Shown one piece after another: positions 21,249 through 31,200 of a stretch of 64,000 nucleotides of DNA (positions within the stretch are counted from its first letter, which is position 1; each line of letters starts with the position of its first letter). A program made the translations under genes and the position numbers. The DNA comes from Lucinisca nassula (lineage: Eukaryota; Mollusca; Bivalvia; Lucinida; Lucinidae): the NCBI GenBank assembly GCA_963580285.1, contig OY757010.1, positions 64,626,406 to 64,690,405 of the forward strand. The letters are read 5' to 3'. The notes beneath the pieces were generated by a model. It was not told the DNA's origin and ran no database searches. It saw only the letters and a list, made by a program, of their open reading frames with translations.

Positions 21249-21572
21249 ATGTGTTTGTAATGGATTTGTTTATAATGGAGTTTAACAGCCCAGAAAACAC
21301 TATTTTAGGTCATTTTTGAGCCAGTCAGTTCACCTATCCACACTTTTCCTGGGCAGGTTTATACGTAAGCGGTTAACCAGTTCAGTGCACATTCTTTAAC
21401 CAGAAACTGACAACTGCCCTTCTTGAATCAGCGGAAGGGAGAGAATGACCATAGAAAAGATTTCATGATCAATCTCCACAAAAGAATGTTGCCAACCCCG
21501 GCAGGGGAATCGAACCCGCGTCCTCCCGATCACCAGTCATACGCGCATCCGACTGTGCTACCCAGGCCGGCT
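21249..21572 (-). mobile_element. SINE1, near full length
   Basis: The right end on the minus strand reads AGCCGGCCTGGGTAGCACAG with B box GGGTTCGATTCCCC. The left tail is GTTTATAATGGAGTTTAAC. Collinear with 19332-19644 except for a degraded TTTG tail. Confidence 0.8.
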
Positions 21573-22320
21573 AAATATGAATGTATGCCCATTGAATGAA
21601 ACACAAGTAAACACGCTTCTTATATACTGTATTCTACTCTGTTGACATGATACCTTTCATGGCAAACCATATATTTTGGCAAATACTGTAAAATGGCATG
21701 TACAAACAGACAAGACTAAGTTTAGCCTGTGCAGCTATCTAAGCTGTGCATCTATTCAAAAACTTCAGAGAATTTCTTTCTCACTCTGTGGACAGTAAAA
21801 CTTCTTTGAAAAACAAACACTGATCAGTCTGAGCATCTGCACAGAGTGAGTGAAGTCTTCAACTAAAAACAGAACGTAAGTTATTTAAAGTTCACTGAAG
21901 TATGAAAAACATCGGGTAATGAGCAAAGTAAGCGAAAGCCATAGTATCAAGCCTCAACCAACTTATAGAAGTTTTATATCAAGGCTTTCACCTGAACTGC
22001 CACCATGTAATTTTAGAGTCCAGCATAGCTATCAACCGTGATTCAGTCAACAGCCATATTTGCAGTCTGTTGCTTCATTTCAAAACTGTATTTAAACCTT
22101 TTGTTACAAAAACTGGTCTTTTTGAATGTCTCTGAAAAATTTGGATTTCCCTAGAATTTTCTTAAATTTGTAAAGCCTCTCCACGGAATACAGGTTCTGA
22201 TATACGTTGTTAAAATTTAAGTTTCATAAATTTCATATGTAATGAAAAAGAGTGTAAGATCCTCTGTGTAAATTTTACAGCCCGGGCTCACTTCATAGCA
22301 ACAGATAAGGAAAGTATTTT
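21573..22320. other. Unassigned; one foldback half
   Basis: AGTTCACTGAAGTATGAAAA and GAGCAAAGTAAGCG (about 21885-21945) match one arm of the foldback at 38214-38340. Otherwise nothing is supported. Confidence 0.4.
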
Positions 22321-22470
22321 GATAACTGAAGGATAGGAATCCTTAATTCTCCATAAAAACCTATGTTGTGGGTGCTCATTAGAACTGACTTGGTGAGGCA
22401 GTTCTAATGAATACCCACAGCGTAAGTTTTTACGGAGAGCTGACAAAAACTATCCTTCAATTCTCACAAG
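22321..22470. mobile_element. P3 palindromic MITE close to an exon
   Basis: Arms GAAGGATAGGAATCCTTAAT...CTCCATAAAAACC...TATGTTGTGGGTGCTCATTA and TAATGAATACCCACAGCGTA...TTACGGAGAGC...CTATCCTTC fold around GAACTGACTTGGTGAGGCAG. The right end lies about 30 bp from the GALC exon at 22503. Confidence 0.65.
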
Positions 22471-22502
22471 ATACTTACCTTACCCGTTGCTATGTCACTT
22501 AC

Positions 22503-22644
22503 ATTCAAAATCATCTGTGTAGGGGAGAGGGAATGGTTTCTGAGGTGGAGGGTCTGGGTATTCTCCCTTGGTTCCGGTCTTTAGGGTTGTCAGTGTATAC
22601 ATCTCATCTATACCAAGTCTCAGACTAATTGTCCCTTTTACCAC
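22503..22644 (-). CDS. GALC: Galactocerebrosidase, internal exon 9 of 11 seen
   Basis: 142 bp with acceptor CATATTAG and donor GAAT|GTAAGT. The peptide VVKGTISLRLGIDEMYTLTT continues LKTGTKGEYPDPPPQKPFPL and YTDDFE, matching human [22 protein letters not shown], then PLPPKSQPFPSTYKDDFN. This proline-rich stretch joins the beta-sandwich to the lectin domain. Phase 0 at its start with exon 8; it leaves one base that, with CA from exon 10, makes Ser. Confidence 0.93.
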
Positions 22645-22696
22645 CTAATATGAAATAAAGGCACTGCCTTTTGAGCAAACACACTCATTTACACCC

Positions 22697-22720
22697 CTAT
22701 TTATCTATCTATCTATATTC
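22697..22720. repeat. (TATC)n microsatellite
   Basis: TTATCTATCTATCTATATTC: a short tetranucleotide run. Confidence 0.8.
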
Positions 22721-22914
22721 ATATATTGAGTTGGTGACTCAGTTAATTTGCAGCGTGGAAACTTTAAAGTACCCTGAAGCACTAGCGTTAGTACTATAGA
22801 TTTGGGGCTTATCATCATTTTGTAAATCTTGGGAAGGAAGAAATCCACAGGTAGCCAGATAGCTCACTGTGTCTCATACAATTCCCATGGCTTTATTTTA
22901 TACCCCTGAGTGAT

Positions 22915-23352
22915 AATTTGCGAAAAGTTGTAATTGCTTGGCCAGACGAGAATCGCTTTCCACCCTACCGAGAAGTTCCGGTAAATGCTTCGGCATATGC
23001 TCCGGTTACTTGTTGGTCCAGTCGCGGTGCTGGGTTTTACCATCTAACCTTTGCGGTTCAGTGCGGTACGTTTCAGTTAATTTAAACGCGTGACGTATTT
23101 TCGTAGCTTTCCCGCGATCAAACTTCAGCGTTTGATGCATCGGTCTTGAAAAGAGCTTTTTAAAATTATTTCGACGCATTTTGTGTTTCTCTTGTAATAG
23201 ATCGTAACTCCTTTTGGTTTTGAGAAGCATTTTTTGGATAGGAATACAATTCTCATGAACTCTGTAAAGATGGCAGATTATCGCCAGAAATTGAATGAGA
23301 TTCCAGGCGAGATTTGGGTGCCTAAGTATGTTGTTCCAGTCTCTCTACAGTA
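22915..23352 (+). promoter_or_regulatory. CpG-rich stretch with a possible plus-strand first exon
   Basis: About 20 CpG dinucleotides fall in the ~230 bp at 22920-23150, against a CpG-poor intronic background. It includes TGACGTA, a CRE-like site. On the plus strand a good initiation context AAAGATGGC (ATG 23269) opens a 27-codon frame MADYRQKLNEIPGEIWVPK... to TAA at 23350, with a possible donor AA|GTATGT at 23325. This could be a promoter and first exon of a nested gene, or an old insertion. No downstream exon was identified. Confidence 0.3.
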
Positions 23353-23392
23353 AAGCAAACACTTCGAGTGTTTGCTATAAAAGAACAGTTGG

Positions 23393-23830
23393 TAATATAC
23401 AGTCATACTTCAATGGCTCAAACATGTTTGAGACAACGCAAATTTGTTCAAGACAGGGTTAGTTTGAGCCACTTTGGTTTAATCAAAGTGTCAGGTCAGA
23501 ATGAGTGATATCTCTTCAATTTTTCTTTAAAAATAAAGCTATGTTGTATGTACTCATTAGAATCGCCTCATTGAGGTGATTCTAATGAGTTCACATAACA
23601 CACATTCCCAAGATAAGATAGAATTAGAATATTTGCAAATATTTGCATTCATGCTATATGCATTTGCATTTAGTGATGCCACTTTGGGCCATTTGTAAAG
23701 AAGGTCAAATCACAATTGCATAGCATGAATGCAAATATTTGCAAATATTCTAATTCTATCTTATCTTGGGAATGTATGTTATGTGAACTCATTAGAATCA
23801 CCTCGATGAGCATAATAATGAATAATGCAA
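23393..23830. mobile_element. Nested palindromic MITEs
   Basis: A Tigger-like end (TACAGTCATACTTCAATGGC, 23398) leads into a P3-type centre (ACTCATTAGAATCGCCTCAT). From there 90-bp arms at 23567-23656 and 23721-23810 are almost perfectly complementary, with a 64-bp spacer that contains GTAAAGAAGGTCAAATCACA, shared with 25655. Confidence 0.7.
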
Positions 23831-23871
23831 ATAGAATTGCATGTCCCTAAATTATCCCAAATATACATGTA

Positions 23872-24084
23872 TTAACCCTTGTCCTGCTGAATATTTAAAT
23901 ATGCCACACCCAATACTGATTATCAACAAATCAAATTACTTGATGCAAATTATTGTGACAAATTCATAAACTGAACGACAAACAATGAAGATCCTGATCA
24001 GATGGCTTCTTCAGAAGCCATCTGATCTGGATCTGCATTGTTTCAAAGATAAGACATATCCGGGCTCAGCAGGACAAGGGTTAA
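23872..24084. mobile_element. T1 MITE, complete
   Basis: TTAA at 23872-23875 and 24081-24084, ends CCCTTGTCCTGCTGA and TCAGCAGGACAAGGG, central hairpin GATGGCTTCTTCAGAAGCCA. Same length as 11908-12120, in opposite orientation. Confidence 0.8.
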
Positions 24085-24099
24085 TATCTGCAGTTAGGG

Positions 24100-24165
24100 A
24101 CTCATGAATGAGTTCGAAACAGTCGTGGTAAATGAGCCATTGGTATTCAAGCCAACAACGTTCTT
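24100..24165. mobile_element. Tigger-like MITE fragment
   Basis: GTCGTGGTAAATGAGCCATT and GGTATTCAAGCC correspond to the right arm of the copy at 61528-61880. Confidence 0.5.
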
Positions 24166-24622
24166 GTGTAAATTTTCAGAAAATTCTTTTCACGATAAAT
24201 TAAGACAGATGCGGGGGAAAACCACTCAAATCCGGTGTTACAAGTTGTTTCCCCTCTTTTATGTTACTCCTAAAGAGTAGCCCATCTGGGTCTACACTGT
24301 TTGCATGGGACTGTCTGTTCGCTACATTGGTAAATCATGGTAGCATCCATCAACTTTGGTGTTAATCCTACCAGCAAACCATTCCGCAAGTCAGTTTCAC
24401 ATTAACTATCATGGCTATAATTATCCAACCTTGCTTGCATTTCTTCATCATATACGTACATACAAACTAAGAAATGGTCTGTGATCATCACCTACATTTC
24501 ACAGTCCAGTGACTTTGTCAACTTACAACAGGCAGTTTCAGCATTATCTTTCAGGGTCTTTGTGTCTGGAATTCAACTGGATTTTGTGTAATGAAAGAAT
24601 ATGCACCAGATGGGGGCATTAG
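24166..24622. other. Unassigned
   Basis: Only a half hairpin (CATCTGGGTCTACACTGTTT near 24283) of the T family is seen; no exon-like signal. Confidence 0.4.
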
Positions 24623-24851
24623 TTAACCCTTTTTGTACCAAATGGAATCTTCCTCCTTATATATAGCAGGGGTTCATTTCAAAATTTAGGGGTGTCAGAT
24701 TGTGTTTTCATCAAAATTTATTTGGAAAATGACTGAACTTTTAGCAAACAGTGGAGGCCCTGATCAGACGCCATGTTCTGCGGTGTCTAATCTGGGTCTG
24801 CACTGTTTATCAGGGTTCCCGTTTTGGGGTTTCTGGTACTAAATGGGTTAA
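24623..24851. mobile_element. T2 MITE, complete
   Basis: TTAA at 24623-24626 and 24848-24851, ends CCCTTTTTGTACCAAATGG and CTGGTACTAAATGGG. The central hairpin pairs GGCCCTGATCAGACGCC with GGTGTCTAATCTGGGTC. Confidence 0.8.
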
Positions 24852-24884
24852 GGGAAAGGGCATCTCATCAGGGTACCGAGATGG

Positions 24885-25010
24885 CATCTCATCAGGGTCT
24901 ACATTGTTTGTACCTCACCCAACTATTTATAGATAAAACATCGGGTAGTAAATCTTACTTGTTCAAATATTAGAACAAAAATTGTGAGGAGTTGTGAATA
25001 AGTAGGACAA
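24885..25010. mobile_element. T3 MITE, half
   Basis: GCATCTCATCAGGGTCTACA, then GTAAATCTTACTTGTTC and GTGAGGAGTTGTG, match the right half of T3 (57490-57550). Confidence 0.5.
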
Positions 25011-25088
25011 TAAAATTATTACCGGTATGGCATAAAACACTGTATAAAACCCATCAGGCCACAGGGGCCTGTTAGATATGAATGTATG

Positions 25089-25194
25089 TACAGTAAAATT
25101 CCTATATTAAGACCACTTTTGGGACTATTCAAAAGTGGTCTTAAGACCACTTTTGAGCAGTCCCAAAGGTGGTCTCTGACCAGAGGCCACTGTA
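25089..25194. mobile_element. Tigger-like MITE, TA-flanked
   Basis: TACAGTAAAATTCCTATATT at the left and GAGGCCACTGTA at the right, with inner arms AGACCACTTTTGGGACT and AGTCCCAAAGGTGGTCT. CAGT ends flanked by TA point to pogo/Tigger-type mobilisation. Confidence 0.65.
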
Positions 25195-25349
25195 TGCAGA
25201 AAACACAAAGAAAGAATAACTGCAACCAACTAAATAAGCTTTTTAAAGCAGAATTAGTGTCAATTTTAGGTTGTCTAAATAGCAGAATTTCACTGCACTT
25301 TAGAATAAATACATGTTGTCAGGATTTAGGCGTGTGGCAAATGTTTTCT

Positions 25350-25530
25350 TTACCCCCTTAAGTCCTGAATAGAAACTGTCCCCTTATACAGTATATGGAA
25401 TAGTAGGGAATTTCGAAATTTAGGGTATTTTAGCAATTTATTTAGAAAACGAACTGTTGGCAAACAGTGCAGGCACTGCTTGCCAGTTCCCCATTTTGTG
25501 GGCTTTGTCATATAAAATGAGTTTAGAGCA
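25350..25530. mobile_element. T2 MITE, degenerate
   Basis: CCCCTTATACAGTATATGGA, AATTTATTTAGAAAACGAAC, a shortened hairpin (GCAAACAGTGCAGGCACTGC) and CATATAAAATGAGTTTA follow the T2 order. Confidence 0.5.
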
Positions 25531-25599
25531 TTCCCAGTGAAATGGAAGAACAATTATCTATATTTGAGTACTTTCTCTTTAATACTGCATATATTTAAG

Positions 25600-25768
25600 A
25601 AATAGATCAGCTCTAGAGCGAATTACTGAGTAATAAATCACTGTTTTTGAGCCAGTTGTAAAGAAGGTCAAATCACAATTGCATAGCATGAGTAATATTT
25701 CCACAGACATTGATCTATTACTCACCAATTCACACACTATAGTTGATCTATTTCAATTCTAACATAGA
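25600..25768. mobile_element. Degenerate foldback MITE
   Basis: GAGCGAATTACTGAGTAATA and TATTACTCACCAATTC are complementary arms. The spacer shares AAAGAAGGTCAAATCACAAT with 23698. Related sequence occurs at 12440-12505 and 53930-54110. Confidence 0.5.
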
Positions 25769-25769
25769 A

Positions 25770-25929
25770 GCCTCCATGGTGTAGTGGTTAAGCTACTCAC
25801 CTTGTAAAACAGGGGTCGCAGGATCGATCCCGGGCTTCTCCAGACTTTTGGATGAGTCTATAAACTGAGGTCCCGTCTCTGTATGACCTTAGCTGTTGGT
25901 GGGATGTAAAACTTAAACACTCACTCACT
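25770..25929 (+). mobile_element. SINE4, tRNA-derived with ACTC tail
   Basis: The head reads like a tRNA: A-box region TGGTGTAGTGGTTA, B box GGATCGATCCC, end GGGCTTCTCCA. A short body (GTCTATAAACTGAGGTCCCG) and the tail AAACACTCACTCACTC follow. CAATTCTA before and after suggests a target duplication. The anticodon stem pairs poorly, so it is not scored as a functional tRNA. Confidence 0.7.
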
Positions 25930-26258
25930 CAATTCTATAAACATGAAAAATTGACAATAATTTTGTTTTCTTCATTGTAAGAAGAAATCCTGCCAGCACT
26001 AATGAAGGTTAACACATGCATTTCAAGTCCTTTTGTAACATTATTGATGCAAGAAAATAACATTACACCATCTAACGTCAAAGAATCTAAAAGTGGCAAC
26101 ACAAAATGACAGCATTTCTTGTGACAAACTCTCCCGCCCAGTGATTTGTTGCAGAATAAATCACAGAGTTCCTTTCCATTGCTTATAATTATAGGTAAGC
26201 TGTGTTTAAATTTCCATCAGACACATGCGCAATATGCATATTGACCACTATCATATTT
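25930..26258. other. Unassigned
   Basis: No shared repeat, exon or RNA signal seen. Confidence 0.4.
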
Positions 26259-26471
26259 ACTGTATTTACCACGTACATATAGACAGCCAGGTCTGGAAAA
26301 ACAGTGTAGATCCAGATAAGACACCACAGAATGTGGCATCCCATTAGGGTCTACACTATTTGCCACATGTTATGTATTTTCAGACACAATGTCAGGATAG
26401 TAAATTGTTCAAAATTTAGCACAAGCACTGTAAGAAGTTGAGGTGTCGAAAATATAGGGTAATTACAGAAT
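26259..26471. mobile_element. T3 MITE
   Basis: Starts TACTGTATTTACCACGTA and ends ATATAGGGTAATTACAG. The central hairpin pairs AACAGTGTAGATCCAGATAA with TTAGGGTCTACACTATT. Its right end is only about 12 bp from the donor side of the GALC exon at 26483. Confidence 0.6.
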
Positions 26472-26482
26472 ATGAACCTCAC

Positions 26483-26572
26483 CTCGTGTGAACCTAGATT
26501 CTTCATTAGTATACTCTCACTGCCATCAAATTTAAGTTTACTGTACCACAGATTCAGATGGTCTACTTTTGC
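26483..26572 (-). CDS. GALC: Galactocerebrosidase, internal exon 8 of 11 seen
   Basis: 90 bp, exactly 30 codons, phase 0 at both ends. Acceptor GTTTACAG, donor GAG|GTGAGG. The peptide AKVDHLNLWYSKLKFDGSES then ILMKNLGSHE matches human [25 protein letters not shown] in the beta-sandwich domain. Intron 8 upstream holds the Naiad-type element. Confidence 0.92.
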
Positions 26573-26595
26573 CTGTAAACAGAGATAAAAAAAAA

Positions 26596-26771
26596 TTATA
26601 TAGATTGTGGGTATTCGTTAGAACCGCCTCGATGAGGCGGTTCTAACGAGTACCCACAATCTATATTTTGAGCACAAATAAGAAAAATATCGCAATTTTT
26701 CATCTTACAATTTTCATTTTTTCGGTGATAAAGGTTACAATGTATTTGTATAGGCATGTTTTCATAATGAC
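26596..26771. mobile_element. P1 MITE adjoining a splice acceptor
   Basis: TATAGATTGTGGGTATTCGT with ACGAGTACCCACAATCTATA forms the centre, and the right half runs to GGCATGTTTTCATAATG. The left half is cut at the centre. It begins about 24 bp upstream (minus strand) of the exon at 26572, where a branch site would be expected. Confidence 0.7.
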
Positions 26772-26949
26772 ACATTTGTTGTGGTCCAGTTTGATGGTGT
26801 TGGGATTTAATGACACATCAACCCTTTTGGGCCATTTTGTGTTGTCTCCCAGAGAAAGGGAAAAAGAGATAGAAAAGATTGTAGAGGATCCGAGATTAAG
26901 GCATTTCAAAAACACACCCATGGCCTAAAAAGGCATCTTTTTTTCTCTA

Positions 26950-27029
26950 GAACTAACATTTTTCAGATGAAAATATTTGATATATTTTCTTATTTCTAGT
27001 CCAAATATAGATTGTGAGTGCTCGTTAGA
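26950..27029. mobile_element. P1 MITE, left-half fragment
   Basis: ATATTTTCTTATTTCTAGTC to GATTGTGAGTGCTCGTTAGA matches the P1 left arm, cut at the centre by the P2 copy that follows. Confidence 0.5.
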
Positions 27030-27290
27030 ACCGTCTTCCCCCTGTAAACCTCATTTTATATAGACAAAACTGGGGTTTACACGAGTATACATTATTTTTC
27101 TGATTTCTGCTCCAAAACATAGGTTGTGGGTACTCGTTTGAACCGCCTCATTGAGGCAGTTCTAACAAGCACCAGCAACCTATGTTTGGAGTAAAAATAA
27201 TGAAAATATGACAAATATTCATTAGAAAAATAATCGTTTTGCAGGTATGAAAAAATGCACTATGTCACACGGATGTGTTATTGTAATATT
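27030..27290. mobile_element. P2 palindromic MITE
   Basis: ACCTCATTTTATATAGACAA with ACTGGGGTTT, a central GAACCGCCTCATTGAGGCAG, and the right end GATGTGTTATTGTAATA. Collinear with 12510-12788. Confidence 0.65.
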
Positions 27291-27436
27291 AAGCATCTCA
27301 ATAACATAACACCCATGTTGATAAAATGTTTTCTTTCATAGTTGTAAAAACAACATTTTTCTCAGGAAAATTTGTCAAATTTTTCTTATGTCTGCTTCAA
27401 ACATAAATTTGGGTGCAAATTTAAACTCATCACGAA

Positions 27437-27485
27437 AACACGCCTATATAATTTTTACCCCCTTGAACCCCACTTTTATATAGTA
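27437..27485. mobile_element. P1 MITE, left part interrupted by the Naiad element
   Basis: TCACGAAAACACGCCTATAT to CCCCACTTTTATATAGT is the P1 left end. The matching continuation starts at 32374. Confidence 0.75.
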
Positions 27486-28232
27486 AGTAGAAGTAAAACA
27501 AAGATCAGGAATTGATACAATTAACTTACTCCATCCATAAAAGACACCAAAGGGAAAGAAATACAAACATTAAGCGACCAGACCATAATGGAAACCTAAA
27601 CAAAGGAAGGCCATATGGACAGTTACTTTCCCACAAAATGGCCATATGGCCATCCAAAATTAAAAGACACAAGTGATACACACAGTAAGTAACAAACAAC
27701 AACATAAATAAATCGCCACAGAAGAGCCGCCTTGGAACGGTCAGTGGAAGATTTCCACTGGGGGGCTTAAATCGATTTTACGTGGCCACAATCCTCGCCC
27801 TTACTTCCGTCGCGATTTAGACAAATAATTTGTTCAGTCCGCATGAAGGCCTCCTAACTCATCAGTGCAACATCTCTGTGAACACAGAAATCAAAGAACC
27901 ACAGAGGTGAGGCAACGGTGAGGACTAGACAGCAAGAAACCACTGAAATGCTGGAGCAAAAGAAAACCAACAGTTAGACTCCGATGAGCCCGACCAGAGA
28001 CAGAGCATCAGGCACCAACCAACATTATCTCTTTAATTTTCAATAAGCCTTTACGTTGGAGCCGTCATAGAATCTGAGGCCTAACCCACCGGCGTGCAAT
28101 TAAAGAGGGAAGCAAAGTTGCCAACCGTGATTGGGTTAACTACCATGCATGCAGTCTGTCGTATAATATCCATGTTGTACCCAATCTTTTTATATCGAAG
28201 AATGATTTTACGAAATTGGGTGCTGAAGTCAT
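27486..28232 (-). repeat. Naiad pseudo-LTR, 3' copy
   Basis: Almost identical to 31629-32373 (for example AAGTAGAAGTAAAACAAAGA at the left and GGGTGCTGAAGTCAT at the right). Coding sequence for the last ~50 RT codons ends at TAG (28083-28081); the rest is 3' UTR. Any SECIS element needed for UGA recoding should be sought here. Confidence 0.9.
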
Positions 28233-31200
28233 TGCGGTTATATATTTTTCTGAATTTATATACTAAGTCACCATAAAATTCGGGTTCCGATAGACCTTGT
28301 TGCAGAAGAGATTTAAGTCCAATATTGAATTTTGAAATTAAATCAGAATGGCGTCTATAAAATTTTGAAAAGGCTTTGCGTAGTTTATGGTACCGATAAC
28401 CCTGATTAAGGAGTTTAGCCGTTAATAATTTATTACGAGTGTTGAAGTCAGTTACATGACTACACACTCTAGCAAATCGAATTAATTGCGAAATATAAAC
28501 GCCATAGGATGGCGCACGAGGAACATCACCATCCAAAAAAGGAAAATTTACAATCTCAAAATCAAAGTCATCGCGTTTATCATAAATTTTGCACGAAACA
28601 AATCCATCTACAATAGATAGATGTAAATCCAAAAACGGGGCCTCGGTATCAGAAGAATTTGCTTTATTTAACTGAAGTTCTAGGGGGTAAATCTGACTGA
28701 TCAAACCATCAAAACAGGTATTATCAATATTTAATAAATCATCTAGAAGTAGAGCTAAAAGCTTCAATAATTTCAGATTGGTTATCAATGGAAAGCGACA
28801 AAATGAAGTCTCTTTCATAACAATACAAGAACAGATCAGCCACAAGAGGTGCGCAATTAGTACCCATCGGAATACCCACAATTTGTCTAAATAACTTAGT
28901 ACCGAATCTAATATAAATATTGTCAAGTAGAAAGGTGAGGGCATCACACACTTTCTGACATGACCAAAGTGTATAATTCTTATGCTCTTTAGAAGTGAAA
29001 AATGCATTTCTGACATTACATGCAAGATAGAGAGAATCTTCTCTGTGAAAAGCCCATTCAATTAAATCATTAAGCTTTTCTTTTATAAGATTATGAGGGA
29101 GTGTAGTGTAAAGAGTGGAAAAATCGTAGGTAGACAGACTAGAAGCACGAAACTGTCTAGATTTCAATTTATTTAAAACCTCATTCGAATTTTTTATAGA
29201 CCAAAACAGATTTCTCCCTGATCTTTCAAAGACTTTATCACAATATTTAATTACATGCGTTTTAATAGCAGTAAGACAGGAAGTTAATAATTTAGAAAGT
29301 TCAGTGGTAGTGCAAGAACTAGAATTTGCAATAAACCGTGCTTTGTAAGGTTTTTTATGAAGTTTTGGTAACCAGTATAGCGTAGGAAGCTTGTCTTGGC
29401 CTTCGTTAACACACACAGCAAACTTGGTGGCTGAAAGACAAACATGTTTATCTACTATAGCTCTCTCTTCAGCCAAAGGCTGAAGTTCATAGGCCTTAGT
29501 ACCACCAAGCTCCTGCTTAAGCGTGTTAACATAGTGGAGCCGTCACACAACGACGACGTTGTTAGCGGCCTTGTCTGCAGGAGCCAAAACAAACTTCTTA
29601 TGAAATTCTTGAATACCTAGTTTAAGATGACGTAAAGACGTCTTGGGCTTAGGAGGTAATAAGTTAGTATTTTGAGAATAGAAAGAAATGCGTTTATTCA
29701 CTATTCTTAAAATGCTAAGTTTCCAGTCCTTTAGGGCTTTACACTCAACATACTCTCGCTTACACCATCGATTACCGAATTCATTCAAGGAAGCAGCAAT
29801 TTCATCTCTACATTTACTGAAATCAATTTTAGAAGGAAACCGATATTTCGGTCCTTTAGAAATTATATTCCTTATCCTAGAATCAGGAATAATTTTCAAA
29901 TTGCCAGTAATTACATGACCAGCAGCAGGATAGCAATACTTTGAGTTTTTACAATCACATGAATCAGGAGTATTAGTATCAATATCAAGATCTGAAACAA
30001 GTTTATTGAAATTAAAAATGATAGATCTAACAGGTTTGTTATATTTATAGCAAATTATAGGTGTTTCAGTATTTTGAAAATAAGCAGGAATGGAAGAAAG
30101 CACCGATCTCTCACGAAAGATACTGGGCAAATCTATAAAATCCATACCCTTATTAATGAAGGATATTTTGAAGAAATGACGTTTATGATTAATTTCAGAA
30201 TCAATGTAAGGACGGAGAGTATGCTGAGTATAGCCTCTAGTTAAGAGAGCCGCATCATATAACTGATGAGAACTATCGTAGAATTTATTCGCCTCGGTGT
30301 CCAGAAGACGTAAAACAGAAACGGGTAATGAACTTAAAAATGAAAGCATAGAGTGGCGTCCATGATTTAATAATATAATTGACAGTCACTTCAGTCTAGT
30401 ATTGTTTCGTTTAAACGCACGTGATTTACGTTTAAAGTTACCATTTTTCCTGGTGCCGTGAAATCTAGTTCTGCGTTTTCGACATTCCAGGAGTGAGAAA
30501 ATATCAAAGTCCAGCATTCTGGAAATATTACCCTCATGATAAATGTTGTCATTAAATCCCAGTGGAAAAGGGGTCTTTAAAAATTTAATCCATTTCAGTT
30601 CAGCTTCATGTCTTTTTATTATTTTGAATCTAGATGTAGAATTTGCATCGTAATAATGTTTTTCCACTGGTTGTATAATAATGTTATTTACAGAATGACC
30701 TGTACGTCGAAAGTGACGGTACAAGAAAGTGTCAGTTTTCTTAGGCTTACTCATTCTACAATAATGCTCGTTCAATCTAGTTTTAAGCATGCGGTTAGTT
30801 TGACCGACGTACTGCATATTACAGTTTGCAGCACGTCAAGTAATTAGATAAATTAAATCTGTAGACTGTCATGTCAAATCAGACATGTTAACTACAGAGA
30901 AGCGTCTACCGTTTACAGATGAAGTAACGGTAGATGCAGTGCTTAAATGCGAACAACATCTGCACCTCTTGGCATTGCACTTAGAAATACTAGGATACAT
31001 TCCACTTCTTTTCCACGGATTAGTATATTTTCGCAGGATGGGTGATTTGAGAGGAGATAGTCTTATACGAAGACTACTCCCAAAAACATTGGTATTGCCT
31101 GCTCCTTTGAGATTAACTGAAGTTACAGAAGACAAATTTAAGGGTCTAACCAATACCGAAGGCAACATAGTATTAAAGTTCTTAATAGAATGGGGAATCC

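Noticed and set aside
25769..25842. Possible functional tRNA gene
   Set aside because: Good A and B boxes, but the anticodon stem pairs poorly and the sequence continues into a SINE body with an ACTC tail and flanking repeats.
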